Source: Paenibacillus sp. JNUCC32 (GTDB taxonomy: Bacteria > Bacillota > Bacilli > Paenibacillales > Paenibacillaceae). From it: a stretch of 64,000 nucleotides of DNA. The notes under the pieces were generated by a model. That model was not told the DNA's origin. It made no database searches and saw nothing but the letters and a program-made list of their open reading frames with translations. How positions within the stretch are numbered: the first letter of the stretch is position 1; each line of letters opens with the position of its first letter. Both the position numbers and the translations under genes were made by a program. The DNA lies in NCBI RefSeq assembly GCF_014863545.1, contig NZ_CP062260.1, positions 3,658,001-3,722,000 of the forward strand, written 5' to 3'. Shown here in pieces: positions 55,315-64,000 of this stretch.

Positions 55315-58017
55315 TTATGGAATCTTCGTTCGCGTCTCAATATGCCCGTTCTTGATCCTCATCTGGATTTCGCCATGAAGATTGGTTTGATAGATGATGG
55401 ATTGAAAACGTTCCAACCGGCCGACCACGTCCGGATGAGGGTGACCGTACATATTGTTGACGCCGGCAGAAATTACCGCAGCCGTCGGCTTCCATGCATT
55501 CAGCCATGGCGCGGATGTGGATGTCTTGCTTCCGTGATGGGCCACCTTCATGACGTCGATCCGGTCTTCGACAGCTGGGTCATCTTGGGATTGCCCCTCC
55601 AGGTGCTGCAGTATTTTCCGTTCGGCTGCTTGATCCGTATCCCCCGTAAATAAAACCCGGCTGCCGTTCATCTGAAGGACAAATACTAGTGAAGCATGAT
55701 TTTGCTCCTTAATCAACGGTAATGCTTTGATGACTTCTCCACTTTCTGGGAAAAGAGGGGATAAAAATCGGATCTCCGTGTGACCGTCAAGTTTCCATTC
55801 GGATTCGGCTCCTGCCCGATATACGGGAATGCGCTGTTCAACCGCGGATAACATTAGCTTCCGGAAGGAAGCGGATTCGGTCAAGGTCCCGTTAAACACG
55901 ACGGATTTCACGGGGATTTCCTGCAAAACAGCCAGGAGTCCCCCTATGTGGTCCTGATCCCCGTGGGTCATGATGACGGCTTCAAGCTGGTGCACGCCCC
56001 GTTTTTTCAACAAAGGCACCACCACTTTCGCTCCTACCTCGTACGGAGCTTTCCTTTCCTTCCAGGCATCCTTCTCCTTGCGAAAATTCACCGTCCCGCC
56101 ACCGTCAATGAGAACATGCTTGCCCGAAGGCGTTGTGACCAATATCGAATCTCCCTGTCCCACATCCAGGAATTGCACCAGTCCCGCCCCTTGCGTAGAC
56201 GGCGACTGATAGCCGCTGTACAGCAGAACAATCAAAATCCCGGTCAGCAGGGCTATCGCAGCTCCCGGGGCATACCGTTCGATATGATGACTGGCACGAA
56301 GGAAGCCTCTCCATCGCAAAGCACCGGCCAATCGACCCACGATCGGCAGCGTGTCCACGCCGGACAAGTCTGCTCTACCGCCCCATGGCGGGCGTCCGTC
56401 CAATGGCTCCGTATCATTCGAACCGTTCTGCCCGCCCTCGGGATTCTTGAATCTCTTGTTCAGGATGGACAGCAAAGCATACAGGACAACGAAATAACAC
56501 AGTATCCAGGCTAACGACGGGGACGGCCACAATGTCATAAAAACCGAGGAACCATTCATCCATTCAACGATCTGGAACGTGATATGGTTTAACCATTCGG
56601 TCACGGCGGCCAGCCAGCCCGCCCCGCGCATCCATACCCATCCCATCAACAGAGACACCATGCCTAAAGGCAGAACGACCAGGCTAATGACCGGAACGAG
56701 GATCAGATTGGCGAAAACGGAAATAAGCGAGACCTGGTTGAAGTAATAGATGGTGAGCGGAAAGGAAATCAGCTGCGCCACGACCGTTATGCCGACGGTT
56801 CCCCCCAGCCAGCGGGGCAAGAATGCCAGCAGCGGCATCAGCTTGGGCACGAATATCATCAAACCCGCCGTCACGATGAAGGACAGCTGAAAGCTGACGT
56901 TCACGAGAAAATACGGATTCCACACCAGCATGGCAAGCGCGGCCACGCTGAGGATATGCAGCCCATCCTTCAAAAGCCGCCGCCGCGCTGCATACAAACC
57001 GATCATTCCCATGATGCCCGCGCGCACGATGGAAGGACTCGCCCCGGTCAGCAGGACATATACGGGAATCAGCCACATCACCACAGTCAGCGAGGCCTCC
57101 CTCGTCATTCGAAGGGTTGTGCATACGAATAGCAGGCATCCTACAACCACGGCCACATGCATGCCCGATATCGCAAGAATATGAGTCAATCCCAAACGCG
57201 AGAACTCCATGAATGTATCGGGATCCAAGTCATCCTGATTGCCAATGACGAGTCCCTTCATATACCCCGCATGGATGCCGCCGTACAATTGATCCAGCTT
57301 GCTTCCAAGCTTGTCGCGAAGGGCATCATTCCATCTGAGAACATGGCTTAATTTCCAGCTGTCTGGCGGTTCGATCACCGCTTGGTCCGAGCCCTTCACT
57401 TTGACGATCCAATGAATCTTCTGAGTACGCAAATACTGAAGGTAATCAAACCCGCCAAAATTTCGGGCCACTCCAGGCCTCTGCATTTCCCCGCTCAGCT
57501 GTATGCGGTCCCCGCGCTGCCATTGGTTCACAATCTCCAGCTCCGTTTTATTCAGCAGTTTTACTTGGACCATAACGATATCGTCTGTATTCAGCATCAT
57601 GCTGTCATTCGGATCGGCTTGTTTTTGCACAACCGGGTGATTGGATTGGATCAGATCAGCCCGCTGCAAGGTTACCTGGAAATCAGCCCGGTCGCCATCC
57701 ACCTCGACAGGAGAAGAAATCACCCCGAACGCAGTAACAGGAATGGGTTCAGTCGACTCTTCCGCTGCAAGGACCGACTCGAAATCACTTACATTCGCCG
57801 CATCATGCCATTCCCAGTACGAGCCCGATACGCACAATGAGAATAGCATGCAGATCGTAAACAGGCGCCCTGCGCCCACCCACTGGCATACAGCTAATAA
57901 TAGAAGAATTAGCCCGACCGCAATCACGGCGAGCTTCCATCCGTCATACAGGCATGCAGCACCGCTGCCGACCACCCATAACACGGTAAACACAAGTAAT
58001 GGCCTTCGTTTCATCAT
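55315..58017 (-). CDS. comEC: Competence DNA channel protein ComEC/Rec2
   Basis: A 900-residue ComEC that carries single-stranded DNA across the membrane in transformation. N-terminal spans flank an OB-like domain (about 75–230); the competence domain has LTHILAISGMHVAVVVG and SPSIVRAGIMGMIGLYAARR (about 285–350) and many spans; the C-terminal metallo-beta-lactamase domain has THGDQDHIGG and VAHHGSKTSTS, so the metal site is intact and a nuclease role is likely. A strong terminator stands just upstream, so it needs its own promoter or read-through. Confidence 0.95.
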   Translation of the reverse strand: MMKRRPLLVFTVLWVVGSGAACLYDGWKLAVIAVGLILLLLAVCQWVGAGRLFTICMLFSLCVSGSYWEWHDAANVSDFESVLAAEESTEPIPVTAFGVISSPVEVDGDRADFQVTLQRADLIQSNHPVVQKQADPNDSMMLNTDDIVMVQVKLLNKTELEIVNQWQRGDRIQLSGEMQRPGVARNFGGFDYLQYLRTQKIHWIVKVKGSDQAVIEPPDSWKLSHVLRWNDALRDKLGSKLDQLYGGIHAGYMKGLVIGNQDDLDPDTFMEFSRLGLTHILAISGMHVAVVVGCLLFVCTTLRMTREASLTVVMWLIPVYVLLTGASPSIVRAGIMGMIGLYAARRRLLKDGLHILSVAALAMLVWNPYFLVNVSFQLSFIVTAGLMIFVPKLMPLLAFLPRWLGGTVGITVVAQLISFPLTIYYFNQVSLISVFANLILVPVISLVVLPLGMVSLLMGWVWMRGAGWLAAVTEWLNHITFQIVEWMNGSSVFMTLWPSPSLAWILCYFVVLYALLSILNKRFKNPEGGQNGSNDTEPLDGRPPWGGRADLSGVDTLPIVGRLAGALRWRGFLRASHHIERYAPGAAIALLTGILIVLLYSGYQSPSTQGAGLVQFLDVGQGDSILVTTPSGKHVLIDGGGTVNFRKEKDAWKERKAPYEVGAKVVVPLLKKRGVHQLEAVIMTHGDQDHIGGLLAVLQEIPVKSVVFNGTLTESASFRKLMLSAVEQRIPVYRAGAESEWKLDGHTEIRFLSPLFPESGEVIKALPLIKEQNHASLVFVLQMNGSRVLFTGDTDQAAERKILQHLEGQSQDDPAVEDRIDVMKVAHHGSKTSTSAPWLNAWKPTAAVISAGVNNMYGHPHPDVVGRLERFQSIIYQTNLHGEIQMRIKNGHIETRTKIP

Positions 58018-58043
58018 TGAATGTATCCCCTTCTTGACGAAAT

Positions 58044-58086
58044 AAAAAAAAGAACCCTTGCCTGCAAATCGCAGTCAAAGGTTCTT
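58044..58086 (-). terminator. Terminator between comEB and comEC
   Basis: Minus strand 16-base stem with two mismatches (58071–58086 with 58050–58065) and TTTTTTT. It lies 47 bases past comEB and 27 bases before comEC. Confidence 0.9.
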
Positions 58087-58132
58087 CCTCCATAACTTCC
58101 TATTCCTATCATTCGCATCGTCAATGCATGAT

Positions 58133-58654
58133 CTATTCCGCTACCGTCATCAAGGTTTCGCGCGGCGGCTCGTATGCTTCAAGCTGCCGAAACGAAATCC
58201 CCTTCTGTTCCATCATGCGGGACACCTTGCCGGAGTCCTTGGGATAAGGACGATGGAACACAACCTCGACAATGCCGCTGTTGGCAAGCATGTTCGCACA
58301 GGTCCAGCAAGGCTCGTCTGTCACGTACACCGTACTGCCCTCCCTGTCGATCCGGTCCGTGAACAGCAGCAGATTCTGCTCGGCATGAATCGTACGGATG
58401 CAGCGCTGCTTCTTCACCATGCTTTCCTTGCCGTCCTGCACGACCAATTCATAATCCTCCGCGATCATACAACCAGCTTCCGAGCAATCCGGCACCCCCA
58501 TCGGCGCGCCGTTATAAGCCGTCCCGAGCAGCTTCTTGCCCTGCACCAGCACCGCTCCCACATGACGCCGAGGGCATTGAGAACGGGTAGATACCATAAA
58601 GGCAATATCCATGAAATAAGTATCCCAATCTTTACGTTGATCTGCACTCATCAT
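58133..58654 (-). CDS. comEB: dCMP deaminase family protein ComEB
   Basis: A 173-residue deoxycytidylate deaminase. The zinc/catalytic residues are His90-Ala-Glu92 and Cys116-x2-Cys119 (PCWTC). SQCPRRHVGAVLV and GTAYNGAPMGVPDC are typical. It converts dCMP to dUMP for thymidylate synthesis; it is grouped with competence genes by position but is not required for DNA uptake in B. subtilis. AGGTGACAG precedes the tandem ATG codons. Confidence 0.94.
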   Translation of the reverse strand: MMSADQRKDWDTYFMDIAFMVSTRSQCPRRHVGAVLVQGKKLLGTAYNGAPMGVPDCSEAGCMIAEDYELVVQDGKESMVKKQRCIRTIHAEQNLLLFTDRIDREGSTVYVTDEPCWTCANMLANSGIVEVVFHRPYPKDSGKVSRMMEQKGISFRQLEAYEPPRETLMTVAE

Positions 58655-58699
58655 CTGTCACCTGTTCCTTGTCAATATCTCCTTTATTGTAGCACATAG

Positions 58700-59362
58700 C
58701 TAAAGTCCTACGTAAGGCTTCATCTTCTCCAGCATTTTGGGCCCGATGCCCTTTACGTTCATCAAGTCGGCCTGAGTTCGAAACGGGCCGAACTGATTCC
58801 GGTAATCGATAATCGCCTTGGCCTTGGCCTCGCCAATGCCGGGCAGCTCCATCAGCGTGGCTGCATCCGCCGTATTCACATTGATCAATCCGGACGGATC
58901 CGGAATGGACGGCGGCAGCGCTGGAGGTTCATTGGCAGAGACCGGTTGACCGACAGCCTCCGGCGGGGATGAAGCCGGCGAGACGGCTGCCTGATCAGAA
59001 GCTGAAGATGGTGAGGCTTCCGCTCCTTGGCCGTTCCCGGCCGCAGCAGCCGAGTCCAGACTTGGCACCGGTTCCTTCGCGTTCGTAGCCGGCTCGCCTT
59101 GTCCACCCTGAGCGGTCTTTGCAGCATCAGCAGAATCCCTTCGAGCGTCAGCAGGGGCTGCAGCCCCTCCCGCATCCTTATCCCGGGAATCGGAAGCAAG
59201 CGCCTTCGCACCGGCGCTCTCCTCCATGGTCATGACTTGCTCCAGCTGTTCGTTTAACGGCTGCCAGCCCTCGATCCCCTGTTCCGTACCGCCGGCAAAC
59301 AAGATGAGTCCGCAGCCCGCAAGCGTTGCGGCAAGACTCCAACCTAAAGATATCCGTTTCAT
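58700..59362 (-). CDS. comEA: Competence DNA receptor ComEA
   Basis: A 220-residue membrane-anchored DNA-binding protein for transformation. One N-terminal span (about 6–24) is followed by a long Ala/Pro/Ser/Glu-rich linker (about 40–145), and two helix-hairpin-helix motifs at the end (INVNTADAATLMELPGIGEA and DLMNVKGIGPKMLEKMKPY). The folded SLBB-type domain seen in B. subtilis ComEA between anchor and HhH is not recognisable here. AGGAGAGG precedes ATG 59362; the frame to 59440 has no support. Confidence 0.92.
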   Translation of the reverse strand: MKRISLGWSLAATLAGCGLILFAGGTEQGIEGWQPLNEQLEQVMTMEESAGAKALASDSRDKDAGGAAAPADARRDSADAAKTAQGGQGEPATNAKEPVPSLDSAAAAGNGQGAEASPSSASDQAAVSPASSPPEAVGQPVSANEPPALPPSIPDPSGLINVNTADAATLMELPGIGEAKAKAIIDYRNQFGPFRTQADLMNVKGIGPKMLEKMKPYVGL

Positions 59363-59533
59363 CCAAGACCTCTCCTTAACTTCAAAGTTCAATTCGTACA
59401 AACTCTGGAATAATCTTCGGCTTCCCCACCGGAATCGCATGAAAAACCGTCATGAATCGGCATCTTCCCCGCATACATTAGACGTAAGGACGGTACATTT
59501 CTGCCGTAAAGCGCGAAAGGAGGGAACATACAC

Positions 59534-60376
59534 ATGAAGGTCGGTTTTATCGGTACGGGCAGCATGGGTAGTCTGTTGATCGATGCCTTCATTCAATCGG
59601 GCGCACTCCTGCCTGAGCAGATTCGGGTCAGCAACCGAAGCCCAGAAAAGCCGCTGCAGTTGGCAAAACGTCATCCCGGTCTGACGGTATGCAGCAGTAA
59701 CACGGAGACGGCTTCTCAAAGCGACCTGCTATTTTTATGTATCAAGCCGTTGGAATTCAAAGCGGTCATCGGCGAAATCAAGGATCGGCTCGAAACCCGG
59801 CAAATCGCCATATCCATCACAAGTCCGGTCCAACTGATCCATCTGGAATCATCGCTGCCCTGCAAGGTAGCGAAAATCATACCGAGCATCACTAACATCA
59901 CCGGAGGCGGAGCATCGTTATGCGTGTATGGTTCCCGAATAAAAGAAGAAGACAGGCAGCTTATAGAAAGCCTCCTGTCTTATATCAGCAGGCCGCTCAA
60001 GATACTGGAATCGCACACGCGAATCACTTCCGATTTCTCCAGCTGCGGGCCTGCTTTTTTAAGTTTATTCATGGAAAAATGGATCGACGCTGCCGTTGAA
60101 ATGACCGGAATCGACCGCAGGTCCCTCAATGCACTAGCCGGCGAAATGCTGCTTGGCACCGGCAAGCTGCTAACGGAGGAGGGCTTCTCCCCCGAAGAGC
60201 TGCAAAAGCGGGTGGCGGTTCCCGGAGGCATCACGGCCCAGGCTCTGGCACTGCTGGAATCGAACCTGAACGGGTTGTTCTACCAATTGATCCAAACCAC
60301 ACACGACAAGTATGAGGAGGATTTGGCCAAACTGGATGCTGCCTTCGGTTTTACGATTAACCGGCCACGATATTGA
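59534..60376 (+). CDS. comER: ComER, pyrroline-5-carboxylate reductase-like
   Basis: A 280-residue protein of the ProC/F420 NADP-binding fold with [12 protein letters not shown] (4–15) as dinucleotide site and the ProC-like [15 protein letters not shown] and [25 protein letters not shown] regions (the last split around 208–232). ComER diverges from comEA in Bacillus too; its enzymatic role is not settled and it has been linked to sporulation and biofilm control. AGGAGGG precedes the ATG. Its last 20 bases overlap the 3' end of leuS on the other strand. Confidence 0.93.
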   Translation: MKVGFIGTGSMGSLLIDAFIQSGALLPEQIRVSNRSPEKPLQLAKRHPGLTVCSSNTETASQSDLLFLCIKPLEFKAVIGEIKDRLETRQIAISITSPVQLIHLESSLPCKVAKIIPSITNITGGGASLCVYGSRIKEEDRQLIESLLSYISRPLKILESHTRITSDFSSCGPAFLSLFMEKWIDAAVEMTGIDRRSLNALAGEMLLGTGKLLTEEGFSPEELQKRVAVPGGITAQALALLESNLNGLFYQLIQTTHDKYEEDLAKLDAAFGFTINRPRY

Positions 60377-62798
60377 CCAGTTTACCCGGTACGGCAATGA
60401 TTTTGCGAATACTCTTGCCTTCCAGCGCCTGCTTGACATTTGGAAGGGAGAGGCTATGTTGTTGCATGGCTTCTTGGTCCATGTCTTTCGCGATTTTGGC
60501 GCGTTCCACGATTTTGCCGTTGACTTGCACCACGATCTCGACTTCTGCCTCTACGGTCCAAGCCTCGTCAAACTCAGGCCATGGCACGTAAGTTACGCTC
60601 TCCGTGTAGCCTAAACGGCTCCACAGCTCTTCAGCCAGGTGAGGGGCAAGCGGGGAAAGCAGTTGGACGAAGTTCTCCATCGCCTTGCGAGGAAGCACTT
60701 CGCTCTTGTACCCCTCGTTGATGAATATCATCAACTGGCTGATCGCTGTGTTAAAGCGCAGATGCTCAAAGTCGTCGGTCACTTTCTTAATCGTTTTGTG
60801 CAGCGTGCGTTTGAATTCGTCCGTACCCTCGCCATCCACGATTTTAGGATTCAATTGACCGTCGTCTCCGATGAACAGACGCCATACGCGGGAAAGGAAG
60901 CGGTGCGTTCCTTCAACGCCGTTGGTGTTCCATGGCTTCGTCGCTTCCAGCGGCCCCATGAACATTTCGTATACGCGCAGCGTGTCAGCGCCATACTCGT
61001 TCACGATATCGTCCGGATTGATGACGTTGCCGCGGGATTTACTCATTTTCTCATTGTTGTTCCCCAGGATCATGCCCTGATTGACCAGCTTCTGGAAAGG
61101 CTCCTTCGTATCGACGACGCCCAGGTCATACAATACTTTGTGCCAGAAGCGCGCATACAGCAAGTGCAGCACAGCATGCTCCACGCCGCCGATGTACAGG
61201 TCAACCGGCAGCCATTCCTTCTGTTTCTCCTTGGAGCACAGTTCGTTATGGTTATCCGGATCGATGTAACGCAGGTAGTACCAGCAGCTGCCGGCCCATT
61301 GCGGCATCGTATTGGTTTCGCGGCGGGCTTTCATGCCCGTTTCGGGATCAACCGTCTCCACCCACTCCGTCACGTTGGCCAGCGGCGATTCGCCGGTTCC
61401 GGACGGTTTAATCTGGTCTACATCCGGCAGAAGCAATGGAAGCTGATCTTCCGGCACGGTCTTCATCGTTCCGTCTTCCAGATGCAGAATCGGAATCGGC
61501 TCGCCCCAATAGCGTTGACGGCTGAACAGCCAGTCGCGCAGACGGTAGGTTACCTTCTTCTTGCCCTTGCCCTCTTTCTCCAGCCATTCATTCATCGCCT
61601 GGATAGCCTCTTCATTATCCAGCCCGTTCAGGAAGCCGGAATTCACGTGCGCGCCGGTGCCGGTATATGCTTCCTCCTCGACGTTTCCGCCTTGAACGAC
61701 TTCAATGATCGGAAGACCGAATTGCTTCGCAAACTCCCAGTCCCGGCTGTCATGTCCCGGAACCGCCATAATGGCACCGGTGCCGTAGCCGGCAAGCACG
61801 TAATCCGCGATCCAGATCGGTACCTTGGCGCCGTTTACCGGATTGACGGCATACGCGCCCGTGAATACGCCGGTTTTATCCTTGGCCAGATCCGTCCGCT
61901 CCAGGTCGCTTTTACGTGCTGCCTGATCCTGATAAGCCTTCACCGCTTCGCGCTGATCGGCTGTCGCAATTTTGTCCACGAGGTCATGCTCCGGTGCCAG
62001 GACGCAGTAGCTTGCCCCGAACAGCGTATCCGGACGAGTGGTGAACACCTCCAGATGACCATCATACCCTTCGATGTCAAAACGGACCTCGGCGCCCGTG
62101 GATTTGCCGATCCAGTTGCGCTGCATATCCTTCAAGCTTTCGCTCCAGTCCAGCTCGTCCAGATCCTCCAGCAGGCGATCCGCATATTCGGTAATGCGCA
62201 GGATCCATTGGCGCATCGGCTTGCGTACGACCGGATGGCCTCCGCGTTCGCTCCTGCCGTCGATGACCTCCTCGTTCGCCAGCACGGTGCCGAGCGCTTC
62301 GCACCAGTTCACCGGAACCTCGGCCACATAGGCCAAGCCGCGTTTGTAGAGCTGGATAAAGATCCACTGCGTCCATTTGTAATATTCCGGATCGGTGGTG
62401 CTGATCTCGCGGTCCCAGTCATACGAGAACCCGAGGGATTTGATCTGGCGGCGGAACGTATCGATATTCTGCACGGTGAACTCCCGAGGATGTTTGCCCG
62501 TGTCCATCGCATACTGCTCTGCCGGCAGGCCGAAGGCGTCCCATCCCATCGGATGAAGCACGTTGTATCCGCGCATCCGCTTGTAGCGGGACACGATGTC
62601 CGTTGCCGTGTATCCCTCCGGGTGACCTACGTGCAGGCCTGCGCCCGATGGGTACGGAAACATATCCAGCGCGTAAAATTTCGGTTTGGACGAGGAATCT
62701 TCCGTTTTAAAGGTTTTGTTCTCATCCCAGTATTGCTGCCACTTCGGTTCGATGGCCTGCGGCTGGTAGCCGTGGCCGGTTGGTTGATTGTCCGTCAT
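60357..62798 (-). CDS. leuS: Leucine–tRNA ligase
   Basis: An 813-residue class I synthetase. HIGH-type motif HVGHPEGY (about 57–64), a CP1 editing domain with [19 protein letters not shown] (about 255–273), KMSKSRGN (about 580), and a C-terminal anticodon-binding domain with the [12 protein letters not shown] stretch. It is preceded by a T-box leader that reads tRNA-Leu. In B. subtilis leuS lies elsewhere; here it borders comER. Ribosome site GGAGGAGC is about 11 bases before the ATG. Confidence 0.98.
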   Translation of the reverse strand: MTDNQPTGHGYQPQAIEPKWQQYWDENKTFKTEDSSSKPKFYALDMFPYPSGAGLHVGHPEGYTATDIVSRYKRMRGYNVLHPMGWDAFGLPAEQYAMDTGKHPREFTVQNIDTFRRQIKSLGFSYDWDREISTTDPEYYKWTQWIFIQLYKRGLAYVAEVPVNWCEALGTVLANEEVIDGRSERGGHPVVRKPMRQWILRITEYADRLLEDLDELDWSESLKDMQRNWIGKSTGAEVRFDIEGYDGHLEVFTTRPDTLFGASYCVLAPEHDLVDKIATADQREAVKAYQDQAARKSDLERTDLAKDKTGVFTGAYAVNPVNGAKVPIWIADYVLAGYGTGAIMAVPGHDSRDWEFAKQFGLPIIEVVQGGNVEEEAYTGTGAHVNSGFLNGLDNEEAIQAMNEWLEKEGKGKKKVTYRLRDWLFSRQRYWGEPIPILHLEDGTMKTVPEDQLPLLLPDVDQIKPSGTGESPLANVTEWVETVDPETGMKARRETNTMPQWAGSCWYYLRYIDPDNHNELCSKEKQKEWLPVDLYIGGVEHAVLHLLYARFWHKVLYDLGVVDTKEPFQKLVNQGMILGNNNEKMSKSRGNVINPDDIVNEYGADTLRVYEMFMGPLEATKPWNTNGVEGTHRFLSRVWRLFIGDDGQLNPKIVDGEGTDEFKRTLHKTIKKVTDDFEHLRFNTAISQLMIFINEGYKSEVLPRKAMENFVQLLSPLAPHLAEELWSRLGYTESVTYVPWPEFDEAWTVEAEVEIVVQVNGKIVERAKIAKDMDQEAMQQHSLSLPNVKQALEGKSIRKIIAVPGKLVNIVAG

Positions 62799-62850
62799 AC
62801 TTCATTGCTCCTCCTTCACAGTCGAGAGGCAAGGCCTGCGCCATTGCCCA

Positions 62851-63165
62851 AAAAAACAAAAAAACCTCATCATCCATAGCGTTGATCGCTAGGGACGAGA
62901 GGTTTGATTCCCGTGGTACCACCCTAGTTAGCCAAAGGCATGCTTTGCCTTTCGCTCCCTTTGCATCCTTATCGCGGATAAGACGACGATGCTTCATCGG
63001 CCGATTCTGCCGGAATACAGCCCTCCGACGGCCGGGTTAACACCATTGCTCCGAGGCGAGTTCATCCCTATCGTCAACCGGTTTTCACCAGACACCGGCT
63101 CTCTGCATGATCGAAATTGGAACGATTGATCCTCATCATCGCGTTCATATTACCGTTTTAATGTG
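62851..63165 (-). ncRNA. T-box leader of leuS
   Basis: The 390-base gap before leuS is a T-box riboswitch. The T-box AGGGTGGTACCACGGG is at 62910–62925 on the minus strand; the terminator (stem between about 62887–62904 and 62862–62881, then TTTTTTTG) follows. Stem I has AGAGAG and a GAACTC loop at 63058–63063 whose CTC triplet (63058–63060) is a leucine specifier. Uncharged tRNA-Leu should allow read-through into leuS. Confidence 0.93.
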
Positions 63166-63168
63166 GCT

Positions 63169-63197
63169 ATTATACCCAAAAAGCGCGGTCAAGTCAA
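63169..63197 (-). promoter_or_regulatory. Sigma-A promoter of leuS
   Basis: Minus strand TTGACT (63192–63197), 17-base spacer, TATAAT (63169–63174). The -35 box lies within the last codons of the upstream AraC-type gene. Confidence 0.85.
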
Positions 63198-64000
63198 CGA
63201 AAGCTCTTCTCCGCTTCTGCGGTAATGTTCCGGCGTGGTCCCGACCATGGCCTTGAACATCCGGCTGAAATGGGCCAAATGCTTGAAACCGGACGCCTGG
63301 CTGATCTCCGTTATGCTCAGATGGGGGTGGAGCCTAAGCATGATTTTGGCCTGGTTGATCCGCCGGTGATACACATATTTGAACACCGTCGTTCCGGTCA
63401 CTTCCTTGAATAAGGAGGATAAGTAGTGTTTCGTGATATGCATGTCGCGGGCGATTCCCTCCAGCGTCAAATCCAGCATATAATTTTCCTCGACAAACGA
63501 GACGACATGCTGGACATGCCGCTCCTTCTCCGAGATCGAGTCGTGATCCTGCACGGCGGCCTGGCACCAATCGGCGATGACGTACATCATCTCCTGGATT
63601 CGAAGGGTCATCCGCTCCTGGCGAAAGCCGGCCGTGGAGGACGACAGGCGGTGTATATCGGCCAGCATCCCTTCGAATTCTTCCCGGTTCTCCCCCGTCA
63701 GCGTCATGCGATGATTCCGCAGCGTTTCGAAGGGGTCCAGCAATATCGATTTGGCCGTCTCCGAAAGCCCCCTGCAGACCCAGGCCGGATCAAAATGCAA
63801 AATGCTCCTGACATATCTGGAATCGGGTTCAACGTTCGGACAGTGCAGCGTAAGCCCGTTCATCAGGAGCAGATCCCCCGGTTTCAGGGTGAACACGGAA
63901 TCGCCGATCAAATACGTGCAGCGTCCCTCATGGAAATAATAAATTTCATAAAAAGCATGCGAGTGAAACCGCCCTCCCGACAGCGGCTGTTCATTGTAGT
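63189..64000 (-). CDS. AraC family transcriptional regulator (5' end cut by window edge)
   Basis: The frame is open from its stop at 63189 to the right edge, so the start is missing. What is visible is an N-terminal cupin sensor part (GRFHSHAFYEIYYFHEG, then LKPGDLLLMNG) and a C-terminal AraC DNA-binding domain with two helix-turn-helix units (LTLEGIARDMHITKHYLSSLFK and LSITEISQASGFKHLAHFSRMFK, each split for length). AraC proteins with this layout often regulate sugar uptake or metabolism in Paenibacillus; the target is unknown. The first in-window TTG at 63911 is not the true start because coding continues upstream. Confidence 0.88.
   Translation of the reverse strand, partial: YNEQPLSGGRFHSHAFYEIYYFHEGRCTYLIGDSVFTLKPGDLLLMNGLTLHCPNVEPDSRYVRSILHFDPAWVCRGLSETAKSILLDPFETLRNHRMTLTGENREEFEGMLADIHRLSSSTAGFRQERMTLRIQEMMYVIADWCQAAVQDHDSISEKERHVQHVVSFVEENYMLDLTLEGIARDMHITKHYLSSLFKEVTGTTVFKYVYHRRINQAKIMLRLHPHLSITEISQASGFKHLAHFSRMFKAMVGTTPEHYRRSGEELSLT

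Noticed and set aside
59363..59533. ComK-type boxes between comEA and comER
   Set aside because: No AAAA-N5-TTTT pairs of the kind used by Bacillus ComK are present; competence control here cannot be read from the sequence.
60639..62879. A 746-codon open frame on the plus strand opposite leuS
   Set aside because: It is a mirror of leuS codon use (GC-rich third positions keep the opposite strand open). It has no ribosome site, no recognisable domain, and leuS is certain.

Overview
This window is a slice of a Paenibacillus-like chromosome: a moderately GC-rich, endospore-forming Firmicute. The support is gene content (gpr, spoIIP, yqfC, yqfD, AddAB instead of RecBCD, T-box leaders, CIRCE/HrcA) and a gene order that follows the Bacillus subtilis comE–dnaK–era–dnaG region almost gene by gene. 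Nearly everything is on the minus strand; only a Na/Pi symporter gene, rpsT and comER are on the plus strand. I see no insertion sequences, prophage, CRISPR array, tRNA or rRNA genes.

Read in the direction of transcription (right to left): a 5'-truncated AraC-type regulator (63189–64000); leuS behind a T-box leader (60357–63197); the late competence genes comER (plus), comEA, comEB and comEC (55315–60376); an ECF sigma factor with its zinc-binding anti-sigma partner (53317–55130) lying where B. subtilis has yqzM; holA; rpsT (plus); gpr and spoIIP; a yqxA-position gene, lepA and hemW; an ArgA-like GNAT enzyme; then the heat-shock operon hrcA–[group III chaperonin]–grpE–dnaK–dnaJ under a perfect CIRCE operator.

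The centre holds two small unknown genes, then prmA, an M50 protease, rsmE, mtaB and a Nudix hydrolase, facing a Na/Pi symporter gene. Next comes a recombination and repair block (rlmI, addB, addA, sbcD, sbcC, hit) that is not in this place in B. subtilis. rpsU–yqeY follow, then the NfeD–FloA membrane-stress operon behind a perfect sigma-W-type promoter. The long housekeeping operon yqfC–yqfD–phoL–pgpH–ybeY–dgkA–cdd–era–yqzL–recO leads to glyQ–glyS behind a second T-box leader, and finally yqxD and the start of dnaG at the left edge.

The most notable items are the archaeal-type (group III) chaperonin inside the dnaK operon, a three-way-junction RNA ending in a terminator downstream of sbcC, the two ECF-type promoters (NfeD–FloA and the sigma/anti-sigma pair), and an uncharacterised membrane-anchored protein in the flotillin operon. 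Several start codons were moved from the longest reading frame to ones with clear ribosome binding sites. Promoters, terminators, T-boxes and the 46-residue yqzL gene were found by reading the sequence directly. All functional calls rest on recognised motifs and family knowledge; no database search was possible.
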